A DNA stretch of 64,000 nt from Micrasema longulum. Taxonomy: Eukaryota > Arthropoda > Insecta > Trichoptera > Brachycentridae. Shown here piece by piece: positions 42,895 through 53,932 of this stretch. Both the position numbers and the translations under genes were made by a program. The stretch is from NCBI GenBank assembly GCA_022494885.1, contig JAGVSM010001209.1:124001-188000 (forward strand). Direction: 5' to 3'. Below the pieces are notes generated by a model. The model searched no databases, was not told the DNA's origin, and worked only from the letters and a program-made list of their open reading frames with translations. Position 1 is the first letter of the stretch; every line of letters begins with the position of its first letter.

Positions 42895-43710
42895 TTATAT
42901 GACACAGACACATGCGTATATCACCACAAATATAGGATAAGAAACATAAAAAATATTTTTTTAAAACATATACATGGCACATCAATATGGTAAACAGTTA
43001 ACTCAAGCATTTGGAAAATCATCAAGGAGTTTCCTGCTTAAATCCCTCCCACTAAAGAAAATCCAGTCCTTAACCTCTCCTTATTGTTTGGCCAGAAGTG
43101 TGTTAGTCCTTCTTTTAGGTACAGTTGTCTCATATCCAGCACCTTCATGTATTGTAACAGCTGTTCTGACGGGTATGTTAGAGGGCACCGGAATATTATT
43201 CTGAATAATAATTTCTGTGAAATTATGAGCGGCTTGAAAAAGGATGCCGCACAACCCCCCCAGCCAGCTATTCCATAGGTTGCCGTGGATTGAAACAGAG
43301 CAAAGTACACATTTCTGAGAGAGTCAATATTTAGAATATCTCTAAGAGAGCAGAATAGATGGTACAGCTTTCTCAACCTAGAGTTCAGTGACTGGACCTG
43401 AGCCTCTCATTGCAAATTCCTATCAATGATAACACCAAGGTATTTTAAAGAATCTACCCGTTGCAGAAGTTGGTGAGTTTTATCACAGTAAATTACTTGA
43501 TTATGCGTATTGCTTGGTAGTGAACTATTATTAATACAAAATGCCGGATATTTAGTTTTATCGATATTAAGTGTAAAATGATTAATATTTGAGCTATTTA
43601 GAGAAGAAATGGATTTATCTCTTCCAAAAGATAGCAATCCATTGGGTTTGTGAATAACGTTTCGAACGGAATATTGAATATGGGTAAAGTTAAGTCCAGG
43701 GAGCACGAAA
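42895..43710 (-). pseudogene. Jockey/CR1-like LINE, reverse transcriptase thumb to end (J2)
   Basis: From 43706 down the minus strand: NHFTLNIDKTKYPAFCINNS, LLQRVDSLKYLGVIIDRNLQ, a TGA in place of tryptophan at 43407, then LNSRLRKLYHLFCSL, YGIAGWGGCAASFFKPLI, QKLLFRIIFRCPLTYPSEQL and MRQLYLKEGL. A frameshift near 43085 leads into the VKDWIF block and the stop at 42982, matching 28870-29126. The catalytic YADD region is just upstream of what survives. Only one nonsense change and one frameshift were noted over about 240 codons. The plus ORFs at 42974 and 43084 are shadows. Confidence 0.85.
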
Positions 43711-44690
43711 AGGAATTAAAATTGAAATTCTAGGATCTACAGAGAATCGGGAGTATATTTGTATTTTAGTTTGAAAATTGAAAAAAGGTATGAAGAAACT
43801 GAAGTCTAGAAAAAAATGGGTGATTCCCTACACCTAAGTTATTAACATAAAAATAATGTGTTAAATGACTCGATTGCTTCATTCGTATTTTATAAATTAT
43901 ATGTCAGATCTTCGAGGAATATATTATTTGAAGAAAGTTGATGTCTGTACATTGTTACATTGTTCGAACGTACCACGATACATGTAACTTGTAATATAGT
44001 ACATTATGGCACAGATGCATTGTATGGCAGAGTTAACAAATGACTCCTTTGGACTGGAACTAAATGCTTGTCAAAAGTTGACACTGAAAAGTCCGAATCG
44101 ATTGTTCACAGATTGACATTATGATCATCATAAATATCGTTCTTTATTATCCAGAGGACAAAAACCATTTCGTTTTTATTGTTTCTATTTTAATAACTTT
44201 TGTTTGTTTTATTATTTTATTCAACGCTGTCGATGGTAATATTTATATATTTAAAAGTCAATTAAGGCAAAAAATGCCAATTATTTGCTAGAGACATATT
44301 TTGAGATCTGCCACTTTTTAGTATTTATCAACTTCATGCAAATATTAAAAACTGTAAATAATCGTAAGTGAAATTACAGTATATCAATTGTTTCTAAATC
44401 ATTCAACCAGTGTTTCATATCTACACTGAGTTTTTGCTAATATATCCGTTGATATTGTATTATTGCTTTAAAAACATTATGTCGTTTTTCGTACTGAAAA
44501 TATTTTTTACTGCTAATTGTCATATATCAATTTTTTTTAAATGTCTTGTAGAATATTACTTATATATAGCTCATTTTGTAATTTTTGTCTAAAAAAATTT
44601 TTTTTCTTGTGACAGCAATATAAAGTAAATTTAATACAATAATTCAATCAGATGAATCTCACTTTCATAAATAAAGATTTCAGCTCTTTA
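43711..44690. other. AT-rich interval, nothing recognised
   Basis: No repeat or coding motif. The ORF 44410-44592 is hydrophobic low-complexity sequence without support. Confidence 0.4.
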
Positions 44691-44694
44691 AACT

Positions 44695-44875
44695 TACAAA
44701 CATCAACAGATGAAAGAATTGAAGGAATATAAATGTTCAAATATGGTCAGAATTGTGAATGTTACAGTGTGTAAAGTCACTTCAACCACCCGATGGCAGG
44801 TCACAAGCCCTGTAGATGCCTAGACTTCTATATATTACCATTTCTTAAATGTTCTTTATCTCTGTTGTAATACGT
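44695..44875 (-). mobile_element. Family C copy, core with both inverted ends
   Basis: ATCAACAGATGAAAGAATTG at the left and TTCTTTATCTCTGTTGTAAT at the right are the inverted ends. The core reads GGCAGGTCACAAGCCCTGTA and ATGCCTAGACTTCTATA in minus orientation, like 29520-29680. Confidence 0.7.
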
Positions 44876-45004
44876 TAATTTAATATAAGTCAACTTGGTG
44901 AAAGAATTGGGTAAACAGGTAAATTCATTATGCAGAGAAGTAAAATTACAATTTATTTTAAAAAAAGTATTACTCATATCAACATACATTTTTTTACAAG
45001 AAAA

Positions 45005-45185
45005 ATTGGCCACTCAAACCAGCCAATGATAAGTCATGAGCCCTGTAAATGCCTAAGTTTTTGTATATCCTTTCCCAACATGTTTTTTTTTAATATCTGT
45101 TGAAAAAAATTTAGATGTAAATAACTCCCTAGGTAATAAAATTTTCCTGTCTCCAAACATTTGGACGTATTATAATGCCTAAAAC
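45005..45185 (-). mobile_element. Family C copy with flank
   Basis: ACCAGCCAATGATAAGTCAT and GAGCCCTGTAAATGCCTAAG give the core. The flank (AAATAACTCCCTAGGTAAT, CTCCAAACATTTGG) follows in the expected minus order. It lies 130 bases after another copy in the same orientation. Confidence 0.65.
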
Positions 45186-45189
45186 TAGA

Positions 45190-46369
45190 TTATTTTTTTT
45201 AATTCGAAGGAGTTAACTCGGGCCAAAATAGCCAAAAATTTCAGTTCTCCAAGGAGGCAATTATAAATACTATATTCATCGGTACATATTGGTGTAAAGT
45301 AAAATCGATATTTATATACGAAACTGGGTATATTTGTATGAAAATTTAAAATATTTTTATTGGTAGCCTGTATTTAAACATGTTTAGAAAATAATTTTGT
45401 GTTTATATATTCTATTTTTCATACAGAAAACTTAATTTTACGTTGTAGATAAAATCGAAGTTAAACGTTAACTTCCCATTGTCATACGGGCTTAGGTATG
45501 CACACGGTCCAAACGATATTCAAACGATCCTTAGAATTAAACTCTTATAAAACTGGCAAAAATATTAAAATAGCGACTCACATCAATTCAAAAATGAACT
45601 AATACATTTGACAAAAACCAACGAACTCTGAAGATGTATCGTATAAACCACAAGATGTCTTTATTAAATAATGAATAAAAGAAATCGTAACAATAAATTT
45701 AATTAATTAATTCCAGACCTGTGACCACGAAATTCTGCATTGTTGAATTAACTTTTGTTATAAATGTATGTTTAGCTTGCTAGAGATCAAACCTGTGGCA
45801 AGTATGGAAGGCAAATGCACTGACGAAGTTTTTCAAAATAAAATGTTTGCCATATCTGCCCACCAGATAATGTATCTAGTCAGTCCTAATTCCTAATCCC
45901 ACATTCAATAAGGCCCTAAATCACAATACGCGTGATTGTATTACTGCGCCTTTATGATTTTCTATTACCGAATATTACACACATGAGAATTTATTATTAA
46001 GAATACATAATATCTGGACCTAATACATTATGTTTTATTGTGTACATACATATTACCCAACACACACGTATAATTTCTCTTAAAATTCCAAGATTCTGAT
46101 ACTGAAGACATTGTATAATTTCCATGGTGAGTATTTATAGCATATATTTGATTCGATATTCCTTGAGCGTTGAAAAAGTACATTTGAACGTAATTATGCA
46201 GAAAACAGGCCAGCCAAATAAAATGTAAACTGAAATAATAGCACTTTTGTGAAAAGAGTGAATAATAAAATCTGCCCAACAGTTAGAATATTTTCTTCTT
46301 TGATAGTGATAAATAATGCATTCATTCGTTTTTATAATACAAAACATTATTTAATTATATATATATTAC
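45190..46369. other. AT-rich interval with one SINE trace
   Basis: Besides the S1 head trace at 45775-45835 nothing was recognised. The minus ORFs at 46028 and 46135 are in different frames of the same AT-rich DNA and lack motifs. Confidence 0.4.
45775..45835 (-). mobile_element. SINE S1 head trace
   Basis: AGATCAAACCTGTGGCAAGT and ATGGAAGGCAAATGCACTGA correspond to the S1 region from box B to box A in reverse. Confidence 0.4.
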
Positions 46370-46990
46370 CTGAGATATGCTGATGACACCACACTTATTG
46401 GATCGTCAGAGATTGAAATGAAAGAACTAATTGACCGAATAGGTGCTAGGTTCTCTCATCAGCGATGGCGGGGGGTGTGAAGGTGAAATACGGCGACGTA
46501 TAGGTATTGCCAAAAGTGCTATGAGTCGGCTGGTGAAGATTTAGAAGAATCGCAGTATAACCGTTAACACCAAAAAGATACTGATGAAGGCCTTGGTTTT
46601 CTGTGTTCATGTACGGTGTGGAGTGTTGGACGCCGAGGACGGCCAGACGTACGAATACATCTATAATCCAGGAACTGGACATATGAGAGAGTCTAAAATC
46701 CATGTGCGAGAAAAGAATCCTGCAATTCTTTGGGTATATTTCCAGGGAAAATTCTGATAGTTTGGAGAAAACTATTCTCCTGGGAAGTGTCGAAGGGACA
46801 AGGTCGCGTGGACTTTATCCGACAAGACGGAGCGGCACAGCCACTGAATTATCAGAATCATCACTGATAAATGCCTTTAAAAGAGCACAAGACCGTTCCA
46901 GATGGAGAACGACTGTTTACAGACGAGCCATGCCTGGAGTTAGGTGTAATCACCATCCTCAGACATGAGGCATGGATTGAAGAGAGAGAT
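46370..46990 (+). pseudogene. RTE-like LINE-B with YADD motif, internally deleted
   Basis: The relic starts at the reverse transcriptase active site: LRYADDTTLIGSSEIEMKEL, with the YADD catalytic aspartates intact. After RIGA, about a third of the usual spacing is missing and the homology resumes as EIRRRIGIAKSAMSRLVKI, VFMYGVECWTPRTARRTNTS, CEKRILQFFGYISREN and EGTRSRG, ending near RSRWRTTVYRRAMPG. A short GAAGAGAGAGA tail lies at 46978. Several frame changes. The open frame 46702-46968 is the last part. It ends where family F begins. Confidence 0.8.
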
Positions 46991-46991
46991 A

Positions 46992-47345
46992 TTTGACCAG
47001 TTTTAATGAAAGTCTGGGTGACCACACAGTTTAAGATGCGCATTTTGAAGGAGCAGCCAGCCTTGGTAAAATTATTATGTATGTTGTGTCATTATGTACC
47101 GAACATAATTATTATTTTACATTTTCATTAGGGTTTGGAAATACTATATACATACTGCGGTGATCTTGAAGATGGAGGAGTATTTTAGTGTATGCATGTT
47201 AGTATATTGAGTGTCTTGACGAAGAGAAGAGTACGCCTCGAAACCGGAAGACTACAGACGTTGGTAAGTGGTTATATACTAATATTTACTTACATTAGAT
47301 CAAATGTTTGACCACAAAGTTAATGCTTTAAAAATAAATAATATT
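46992..47345 (+). repeat. Interspersed repeat family F
   Basis: TTTGACCAGTTTTAATGAAA, GTCTGGGTGACCACACAG, GCGCATTTTGAAGGAGCAGC and TTAGGGTTTGGAAATACTAT have a close inverted counterpart at 48605-48820. The remaining part (GCCTCGAAACCGGAAGACTA, TTTGACCACAAAGTTAATGC) matches 57395-57535 in reverse. Class unknown. A frame with HFEGAASLGKIIM is conserved between copies but short. Confidence 0.6.
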
Positions 47346-47364
47346 TTATTAGGGTACTTGATTG

Positions 47365-47530
47365 TAAAGAAACTCACGACTCAAGGGTCCGTGGTTTGAA
47401 TTCCACTCTACCCCAACTTGATTCCTATTTTCTAATAGTGGTTTATATACAACCTGTTCAAAATGGCATTCAAAAATAAATATATCGGTAAATATTTTTT
47501 TTAATTGGTGTAAAATGAATTTTGGTGATT
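47365..47530 (+). mobile_element. tRNA-related SINE (S2)
   Basis: CTCAAGGGTCCGTGGTTTGA, ATTCCACTCTACCCCAACTT and TTCCTATTTTCTAATAGTGG give box B, link and body in plus orientation. The box A side is eroded. Confidence 0.6.
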
Positions 47531-47531
47531 T

Positions 47532-47600
47532 TTTAAGTCTGGTTGACCACACAACCTTTGATATGTATTTTGCAAAAAACAGCCAGATCTAAATTAAATG
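47532..47600 (+). repeat. Family F fragment
   Basis: AGTCTGGTTGACCACACAAC and TTTTGCAAAAAACAGCCAGA parallel 47010-47060. A diverged third copy close to the other two. Confidence 0.5.
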
Positions 47601-48604
47601 ATACCTTATTGAAACTTGTACATTCAGTTACATATGTCTTTTTTTTATAACAAGTATTTTTAAATTAATCAAATTATAAAATTAAATTAATGTTGTACTT
47701 TTCCACTTTGATTTATTAAGGGAACTAGATTTATGGAGGCATTATTAGTATTTTCATCAGCATCTATACAGTAAGATATTTCAAGTGCTGTGGGTGTTTT
47801 CTGCAAATTGAGAAATGTTATCAACACTATTTTCAGAAGGTGTTTATTACAGTTTTGTATGAAAGCGGGCTGGCTGTTTTACGCAGAGCATGGAACCTTA
47901 CTGCACCCGATAACACAAATATTGTTTTCTTTCAAAAGTGTGAACTGACTTCTTTCTGCTTAACTACCTACATTTGACATAGAAATTCTAAAAGCCCACC
48001 AGTCCTGGGGGACTATGTCAGCTGCGCACAGAGTAAAATTTACAGGAATGTAAATTATGTAAAATCATTCAGATTTTTCGTCTTATAAAATTTATATGTT
48101 TTTAAACTTAAGTACTTTTCTGCTGTATAAAAATTATTTTAAAACATTGAATACTAATGCATTTTTACATGTTTCGGCTCAATGCAGGCAATTCCGGAAG
48201 ATACTAAAATACTACATACATAATATTATTTTCATGTAAAAATAAGAAGAAAAAAAATCTTCCTTTAAAGATGATCGGGGCTTATTACTGTATGATTTAT
48301 GTATCTAGAAGTTCATATTTATTTTCACAATAAATATTTTGAGTATTTGAAAATCTTGAACCGATTTCTTACGATTACATAAAAATCCAACGGCACTATC
48401 AAATTCCATAAATGATAATATTTTTTTTTTATTACAATTATTTTTTTAATTAATTAAATGGCAGGCAAACGCACAAACTAATAAGTAAACCAGGATATCA
48501 TTTAGTTTACGTATATATTAAAGTACTGTATTACCGTTGTACATAATAGACACGTTACAAGGGGGTAAAATAAGGCATGTCGATTCGTGGATAGTTGCCT
48601 TCCT
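47601..48604. other. Unique interval, nothing recognised
   Basis: A more complex patch at 47860-48050 (GCTGGCTGTTTTACGCAGAG, ACCAGTCCTGGGGGACTATG) was not assigned. Confidence 0.35.
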
Positions 48605-48820
48605 TCCATCTTTTTCTCACATAAATGTTTGCATATTGATCACTGTAGTATATATAGTATTTCCAAACCCTAATAAAAATATAAAATAATAATTATGTTC
48701 AATACATAATGACACAACATGCATAATAATTTTACCAAGGCTGGCTGCTTCTTCAAAATGCGCATCTTGGGCTGTGTGGTCACCCAGACTATGATTAAAA
48801 CTGGTCAAATTTATGACAGC
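48605..48820 (-). repeat. Family F copy, inverted relative to 46992
   Basis: The minus strand repeats the left part of family F: TTTGACCAGTTTTAATCATA, AGATGCGCATTTTGAAGAAG, CAGCCAGCCTTGGTAAAATT and AGGGTTTGGAAATACTAT. A 63-codon open minus frame spans it. The frame is partly shared with the other copy, where it has a stop. Confidence 0.65.
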
Positions 48821-50100
48821 CAGTGACCATTCGCATTAATATTGCAAGTTTTTACCTTATTATTTTAGTTTAATTATATTACATATTAAATGCATTTGTT
48901 CACGATGACTAATATAACCGTGGAATGAAGTTTTACGGTCTGGAACATAAAATCGTATTGGATGTTAGCGTTTCGAATGAAAGTATTCATGTAACCTAGT
49001 TAATGGTTCTTAATATGTGGTTCTTAAAATAAAAGTTACTCCAAAAACCAACATGGGTAAAATATATAGAACAGGGTCAAATGAATGTTTCCGTGTAGCG
49101 TGAACATAAATTGATTAGAAACACACAAATTCTTCTGTTTTTCCAAGTTTTACAAGTAAAAAGTACGAAAATTTTTGAATTTGAACTTCTACTAAAAGCG
49201 ATATATTAAAAAAAGCAAATCTATGTTATTTGCACTGCAAAATTACAAAATTCCTGGGCCTGTGGAGATACGAAAAACCGAGTAAATGGCAAATATAGCA
49301 CTAAAATAATGACTACTACTTTTGTAGTGAGTTGTACTGCACGCAAACTTTGAGGAATCTTGATTAAAGTAAAAATTTCCGCTCAACCATGATTTGATCC
49401 CTATTTTCAAGACGATTTTTTCCGAAAATAGCTATTAAATAAAAATATGTACATAAATCATAAAAACGCAAGTATTTCTTTGATTTATATATTTTTTTAT
49501 CTATGTGAATAGTTTCAGACGGTTATTGCCTGTATAAACAAATAAGTTGCACTAAAAAATGTTTAGTTATAAAAGTATTAAGTTAAATAATTATTAAGTT
49601 TTTGTCAAAATGTTTTTAAAAGGGTTGTATTCTCTTATTTTTTTATTTTATTTAGTCTTAATATAGTACAAACTTGATACATTAATGTCCTAATATTAAC
49701 TTGTATTATATTATCTTTAAAACATATACTTATTATTAAATTTTCTAAACAATATACGTACACTTGATATCTATGACGAAAAATATTGCTGAGAACAAAA
49801 AAAAAATTGTTATATATTTGGGAAGAACCAGAAGATTTGTTGATATGGGTTTATGTAAAATCACTTACCACACAATCACCGAACCACACACCAATCTACA
49901 TGCAACCAATTAAATTTGTCCATTTTTGTTCAAAACACTTTTTTCAGCAAGTGAAGTCAAAAAAATGTTTTTTGACTTTACTTTTTTTGGTTCAACTCGC
50001 CCTTACTGAATTGTAATACTTTTTTTTTTTGTTGCAGATGCAAAGTATGTAAAATTTATTTTTTATGTATTATAAAAGGCGTTGAAGTCGTGTCGCTATT
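48821..50100. other. AT-rich interval, nothing recognised
   Basis: Several chance ORFs. No repeat signature. Confidence 0.4.
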
Positions 50101-50104
50101 TTAT

Positions 50105-50186
50105 TTTTTTATTTTTTTTTTCCATACATATATTATTTACATAGAAATAAAATTACAAAAATAAACTTTACAAAAATACATCTTGA
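50105..50186 (+). repeat. Interspersed repeat family E
   Basis: TTTCCATACATATATTATTT and CAAAAATACATCTTGAAATT match 24115-24190 closely. Confidence 0.5.
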
Positions 50187-50189
50187 AAT

Positions 50190-50325
50190 TGCGGAATAAC
50201 GGATGAAAGGTCCGAGGTTCAACCCCACTCCACTACAACGTGTTTCTTGTTTTCTAATATTGAGTTATTAACAAATCGTTGAAAATAGTGTTAAAAATTG
50301 GAATATTTGAGAGCAAGAATATTTC
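50190..50325 (+). mobile_element. tRNA-related SINE (S2)
   Basis: AAGGTCCGAGGTTCAACCCC, GTTTCTTGTTTTCTAATATT and GTTGAAAATAGTGTTAAAAA are the box B, link and end of S2. The start is diverged. Confidence 0.55.
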
Positions 50326-50618
50326 TAAGCAAAGAAAAAAAATCATTAGCAAAACATTTTTTTTTTTAGTTTTACTTCACTTTTCCATTTACCTGTATAT
50401 AATCTATTGCACTAATTTATATTTCGATTTCGTGAAAATAAATAATATTTATGATACTTCAACATCGTTTTTTAATCACTTTAAAAAAACCTCGCAACAC
50501 AGTTTGAGTTCCTTTCACTGATAAAATTCCTATAAATGACCGTTTCACAATAACCGTGCTGGCGACTCACCCGCCCGATGATTCACGCTTGCAAGGTACA
50601 TGATATAGGGAAACCTTA

Positions 50619-50945
50619 GTTGGACGTAGTTATGTAGAAAGCGTCCAACCCTCAAAATGCTAAAAATGCGTATTGGCGATTTCGATAGCATACTACGAAA
50701 TCTTTATGCGCTGAAAGCGTCCAAGCTCCAAGTGTTATACTTTTTCTGCCAGTTAAAGAAATTTCTAACCCACATTATGGTTATCATTGTTGTATTAATT
50801 TTAAAAACGTCCAAAAGGTCAAACTGTTTTCTGCAGCTCATTTTTTTTCCTTAATTTTTTTAATTGGTAAAAAAGTATAGCACTTGGAACTTGGACGTTT
50901 TCTCTCATTTTGAGGGTTGGACGCTTTCTCCATAACTACGTCCAG
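50619..50945. mobile_element. MITE with 39-bp inverted repeats and repeated GCGTCCAA words
   Basis: The left arm 50620-50659 (TTGGACGTAGTTATGTAGAA, AGCGTCCAACCCTCAAAATG) and the right arm 50906-50944 are reverse complements with one mismatch. A second inner inverted pair, AGCGTCCAAGCTCCAAGTG near 50717 and CACTTGGAACTTGGACGTT near 50881, lies inside. The word GCGTCCAA or its complement recurs several times. No transposase. The 65-codon ORF within is not a gene. Confidence 0.85.
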
Positions 50946-51146
50946 TTGTAATTCTGTAAAAAAGACAGCACGAACCTTCGCGGGACCACTCGAACACCTA
51001 ATGGAAATTATTAGTTTTTTTTTTTCACAAGTCGGGAATAACGATAAAATTTTAATACATATTTAGAGCGGATTTTTGCGATTCTAATGATATAACTATC
51101 CATTTATCCAAAACAAGTTTTCATTTATAATTTTCAATGGTTCAAA

Positions 51147-51449
51147 GTGAGCACATCCAAAACGGCCCGCAGTTGGCATCACGTCATTTTGACGTCACGC
51201 GTTATGACTGCCGACGGCGCTTCTAATAAACGTTTCGTACAAGTTTGCCGCCAAAACGTCAAATGTGTCGTTTGTCTTACAGGGCGCGAAATGTCTCGTT
51301 TTCGGGTAATTCAAAATATGAATAATTTAAACCGTTCTGGAAAATTTATCCAACGTCGCACGAAAAAACAATTTTTTGCTCATTTAAAAACAAAAAAACA
51401 TGAAAAGACCCTATGTCCGACTGGATTAAATTTTTTATTGTATTGCTAA
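51147..51449 (+). CDS. Unrecognised 100-codon open frame with CRE-like sites
   Basis: The frame is open from 51147 but begins with GTG. The first ATG is at about 51204, leaving 81 codons, and a second in-frame ATG is at 51291. The first half is GC-rich, with several CpGs and the CRE-like words CACGTCATTTTGACGTCACG near 51180-51199. The peptide is basic and has four cysteines in QVCRQNVKCVVC and the end (PTGLNFLLYC). No domain is recognised. It may be a host promoter plus first exon, or part of an unknown element. Weak call. Confidence 0.25.
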   Translation: MSTSKTARSWHHVILTSRVMTADGASNKRFVQVCRQNVKCVVCLTGREMSRFRVIQNMNNLNRSGKFIQRRTKKQFFAHLKTKKHEKTLCPTGLNFLLYC

Positions 51450-51579
51450 TTATAAAATCAGTCAATCCTATTTAAACAAATATATATTCTTTATATTTAC
51501 AACAATACAAAATGATTTAATAATAATTAGCCAATTCAATTCGACAATCTAGTAAATTCAAAAGAACAATACAATTTTC

Positions 51580-52295
51580 TCTGATTAAACTAAAACAACT
51601 ATATTATAATTGGTGTAACTCAAATAAAACTTTAAGAACAATAGGATGGGGAGGCATTCATAAATCAATATTAAAACCTCTAGAATCTGCTCAAAAATCA
51701 ATAGTTAAAATAATTTTTAAAAAGCCCTTCAGGTACCCCAGCATTAAGTTATTTGAGGAATTTGTGATTTAAGATGTAAGGCAATTGTATATTTTTAGTA
51801 AAATTATGTTAGTGAAAGCAAATTATTCTACCAAATCTCAAAAAAACACTCCCACACTACCAGAAGTCAAACTAGAGGATGGGTCATGGGGTCCATCACA
51901 ATCTTTGAATTTGGCAAAGAAATTTCAGGTTTCTGAGCCCCAAAATATTGAATATGTTACCTAAACATTGTAAAACCATGACCCAGATTCAATTTAAATA
52001 ATTTGTAAAAAATTGGTTACTGGGTTTGGGTCGAGAAAAAATTGAAAATTTACTGAAAATACATTCTTAAATAATAAATGGTATAAATGAATATTGTCTA
52101 ACTGTATGGTAGATTAACTAGGAGGTAGTAATGTTATTGTTTATTTTTGCATACAAATGTCTGCCTTAAAATAGGTCGTACCTAGTTAGGCAAACTAGAC
52201 ACGATCCAGAGAAATCTATTACCTTAGTATATTTGTAGTGGATAGAGTAATTGTTATTTTGATAATAAACTATGATTATTATTATTATTAATTAA
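51580..52295 (+). pseudogene. Jockey/CR1-like LINE 3' end (J2-related)
   Basis: The plus strand reads LYYNWCNSNKTLRTIGWGGI, LKPLESAQKSIVKIIFKKPF and RYPSIKLFEEFVI, aligning with the WGG...F..CPL.YPSEQL block at 43150-43280. DVRQLYIFSKIMLVKANY follows after a stop, and the terminus (KKLVTGFGSRKN) in a shifted frame. A 3' UTR of about 200 bases ends in TTATTATTATTATTAAT at 52274-52292. It is older than the 43-kb copy, judging by the number of stops. Confidence 0.75.
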
Positions 52296-52480
52296 GATCA
52301 ACAAACTAAAATCGATAAACATACGTTCTTTCGAAACAGCCTGTGCTTGAAAAAACATTATGTTTGTTTTCCGAATTCTATTCTAGTATAATGTAATTTT
52401 ATTTATGACACATTATGTATATATTAAATTATAAATTTGAAATCATTTTAAATCTAGTATTAAGAATAAGGGGTTCAAAC

Positions 52481-52921
52481 TGTCAGTAGGGTCGCAGTGA
52501 GTCACATCTTGCTAGAGGGTGTGATTCACTAAAAAATGCTGCGAACGCCCAGTTGCATTCCACCGGCAACACTACTGACTAGTCCTACTCGTTAGCGTCC
52601 ACGTCGCGAACCCTGGGCAATGAGATCACACTCATAACGGTGTGATCACAGCAGATAACGAGAGGGTGAGAGGCGAGTTTCTGGTGCCTCCAAACCAGAA
52701 CCAACCAGCTAAGGGAAGGTAACCACGACAGAAAAATCCACCAAAGAAGGCAACGGGAAACCACTCTGATCATCTTTTACAAGGAATCACTGTGGCGAGT
52801 TAATCCAATAAGCAGTTGTCCTGGCTGCGGAATTCAAGAGTAGCGCAGGACCGAGATGCTTTTGCTGTAGTGATCGCCAACTTCGGGGGGACCTGACAAG
52901 ACACCCCAAGAAGAAGAAGAT
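52481..52921 (+). mobile_element. LINE deletion derivative with RTE-like end
   Basis: A GC-richer, non-coding 5' region (GGCAACGGGAAACCACTCTG, AAGGAATCACTGTGGCGAGT) runs into a short C-terminal codon stretch, AQDRDAFAVVIANFGGT, then a stop and CCCCAAGAAGAAGAAGATT. The last codons and tail match the end of LINE-C at 40436 (AQDRNAYSRVIANVGGT). The lack of the catalytic and thumb regions between suggests a 5' UTR joined to a 3' end, that is, a non-autonomous LINE derivative. Confidence 0.6.
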
Positions 52922-53299
52922 TAAGTATATATTACATTATAACCGGATTATTGTATATATGATTGTAGATTTCCATTAATATATATTTTTTTAAATAGAG
53001 AAAACTCATTTACCTATGTATAATGTTTTAAATATGTTTTTTTTTTCAAAAATATATGTAAATACTAAACAATAGTATTTAATAACTTTTCAAATGAAAA
53101 TTTTCTTCGTGGATAGTCATACATTTACATATTTTTCGAAAAACTCGCTACACTATTTTTTATGTGTTGGGTATGTTTTCTTCTTAAATTTATTTTAATT
53201 AAAAAAAATATCCCCGAATTCGGAAATTGTTGATAGTGATGTTGATAGCGGATGTTAATAGCAGCTGTTATTTTTAATGTTACGCTTATGCTAATGCTA

Positions 53300-53430
53300 T
53301 TATGCAATCACTACCTGTCCTACCTGACTGTCTAGCGCCGCTCCATACTTCCGTAGTGGATGACGCATCAAAGCGGCAGAGGCACCGCTCTAGTAACCCT
53401 GAACTGACGTGACGGGAAGAAATGTGTGAG
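53300..53430. other. Unassigned GC-richer patch
   Basis: CTGTCTAGCGCCGCTCCATA, GATGACGCATCAAAGCGGCA. Not a repeat of this window, no ORF. Possibly the end of an unknown element. Confidence 0.2.
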
Positions 53431-53727
53431 ATCCTACAAATGTGATGATTCACCATAATTAACTAGATATTCATACTTATGTATGCAAATTATATGTAGC
53501 GCTAACCAAGTGTAAAGAGAATGATTAGCTTGTTAAATACGGTAAAACGTCATCAGAGTAACACGTTTTTATACGTAGGTAGTAAGTAGATAAACGTACT
53601 TATTCTCATTAGTAAAATACGGTAAAAAATAAAAAATGACTTATCAAGATTTGGTCGAGGAATATGAGATTGTTTATAGTTTTGATATTTTACAAATAAT
53701 ATTTTTTTCTAAATTTATGCAAGTAAG

Positions 53728-53805
53728 AGGGAAAACATTATTGAGTTGGGAATACCGAAGTTAAGAGATTCACAAGGCTTATTTATGACCTTTGATCAGC
53801 TGCTT
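53728..53805 (+). mobile_element. Family C fragment
   Basis: AGAGGGAAAACATTATTGAG and TTCACAAGGCTTATTTATGA preserve the start and core of the family with many changes. Confidence 0.4.
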
Positions 53806-53867
53806 ATTTTTTTATTTACAATTTTTTGCTTACGTTTTAATAAATTTTCTGATTAATATCGCCAAAT

Positions 53868-53925
53868 TTATTACAACAAAAATCCCACATAGTCATGGCC
53901 TGTGCGTGGTATACTAAATATTTTA
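53868..53925 (+). repeat. Interspersed repeat (family E2)
   Basis: AAAAATCCCACATAGTCATG and GCCTGTGCGTGGTATAC match 31830-31870. Confidence 0.5.
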
Positions 53926-53932
53926 AACATGA

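Noticed and set aside
42974..43278. Plus-strand ORFs of 76 and 64 codons
   Set aside because: Shadows of the minus-strand J2 reverse transcriptase.
52585..52773. 62-codon minus ORF
   Set aside because: Antisense of the non-coding leader of the LINE derivative.
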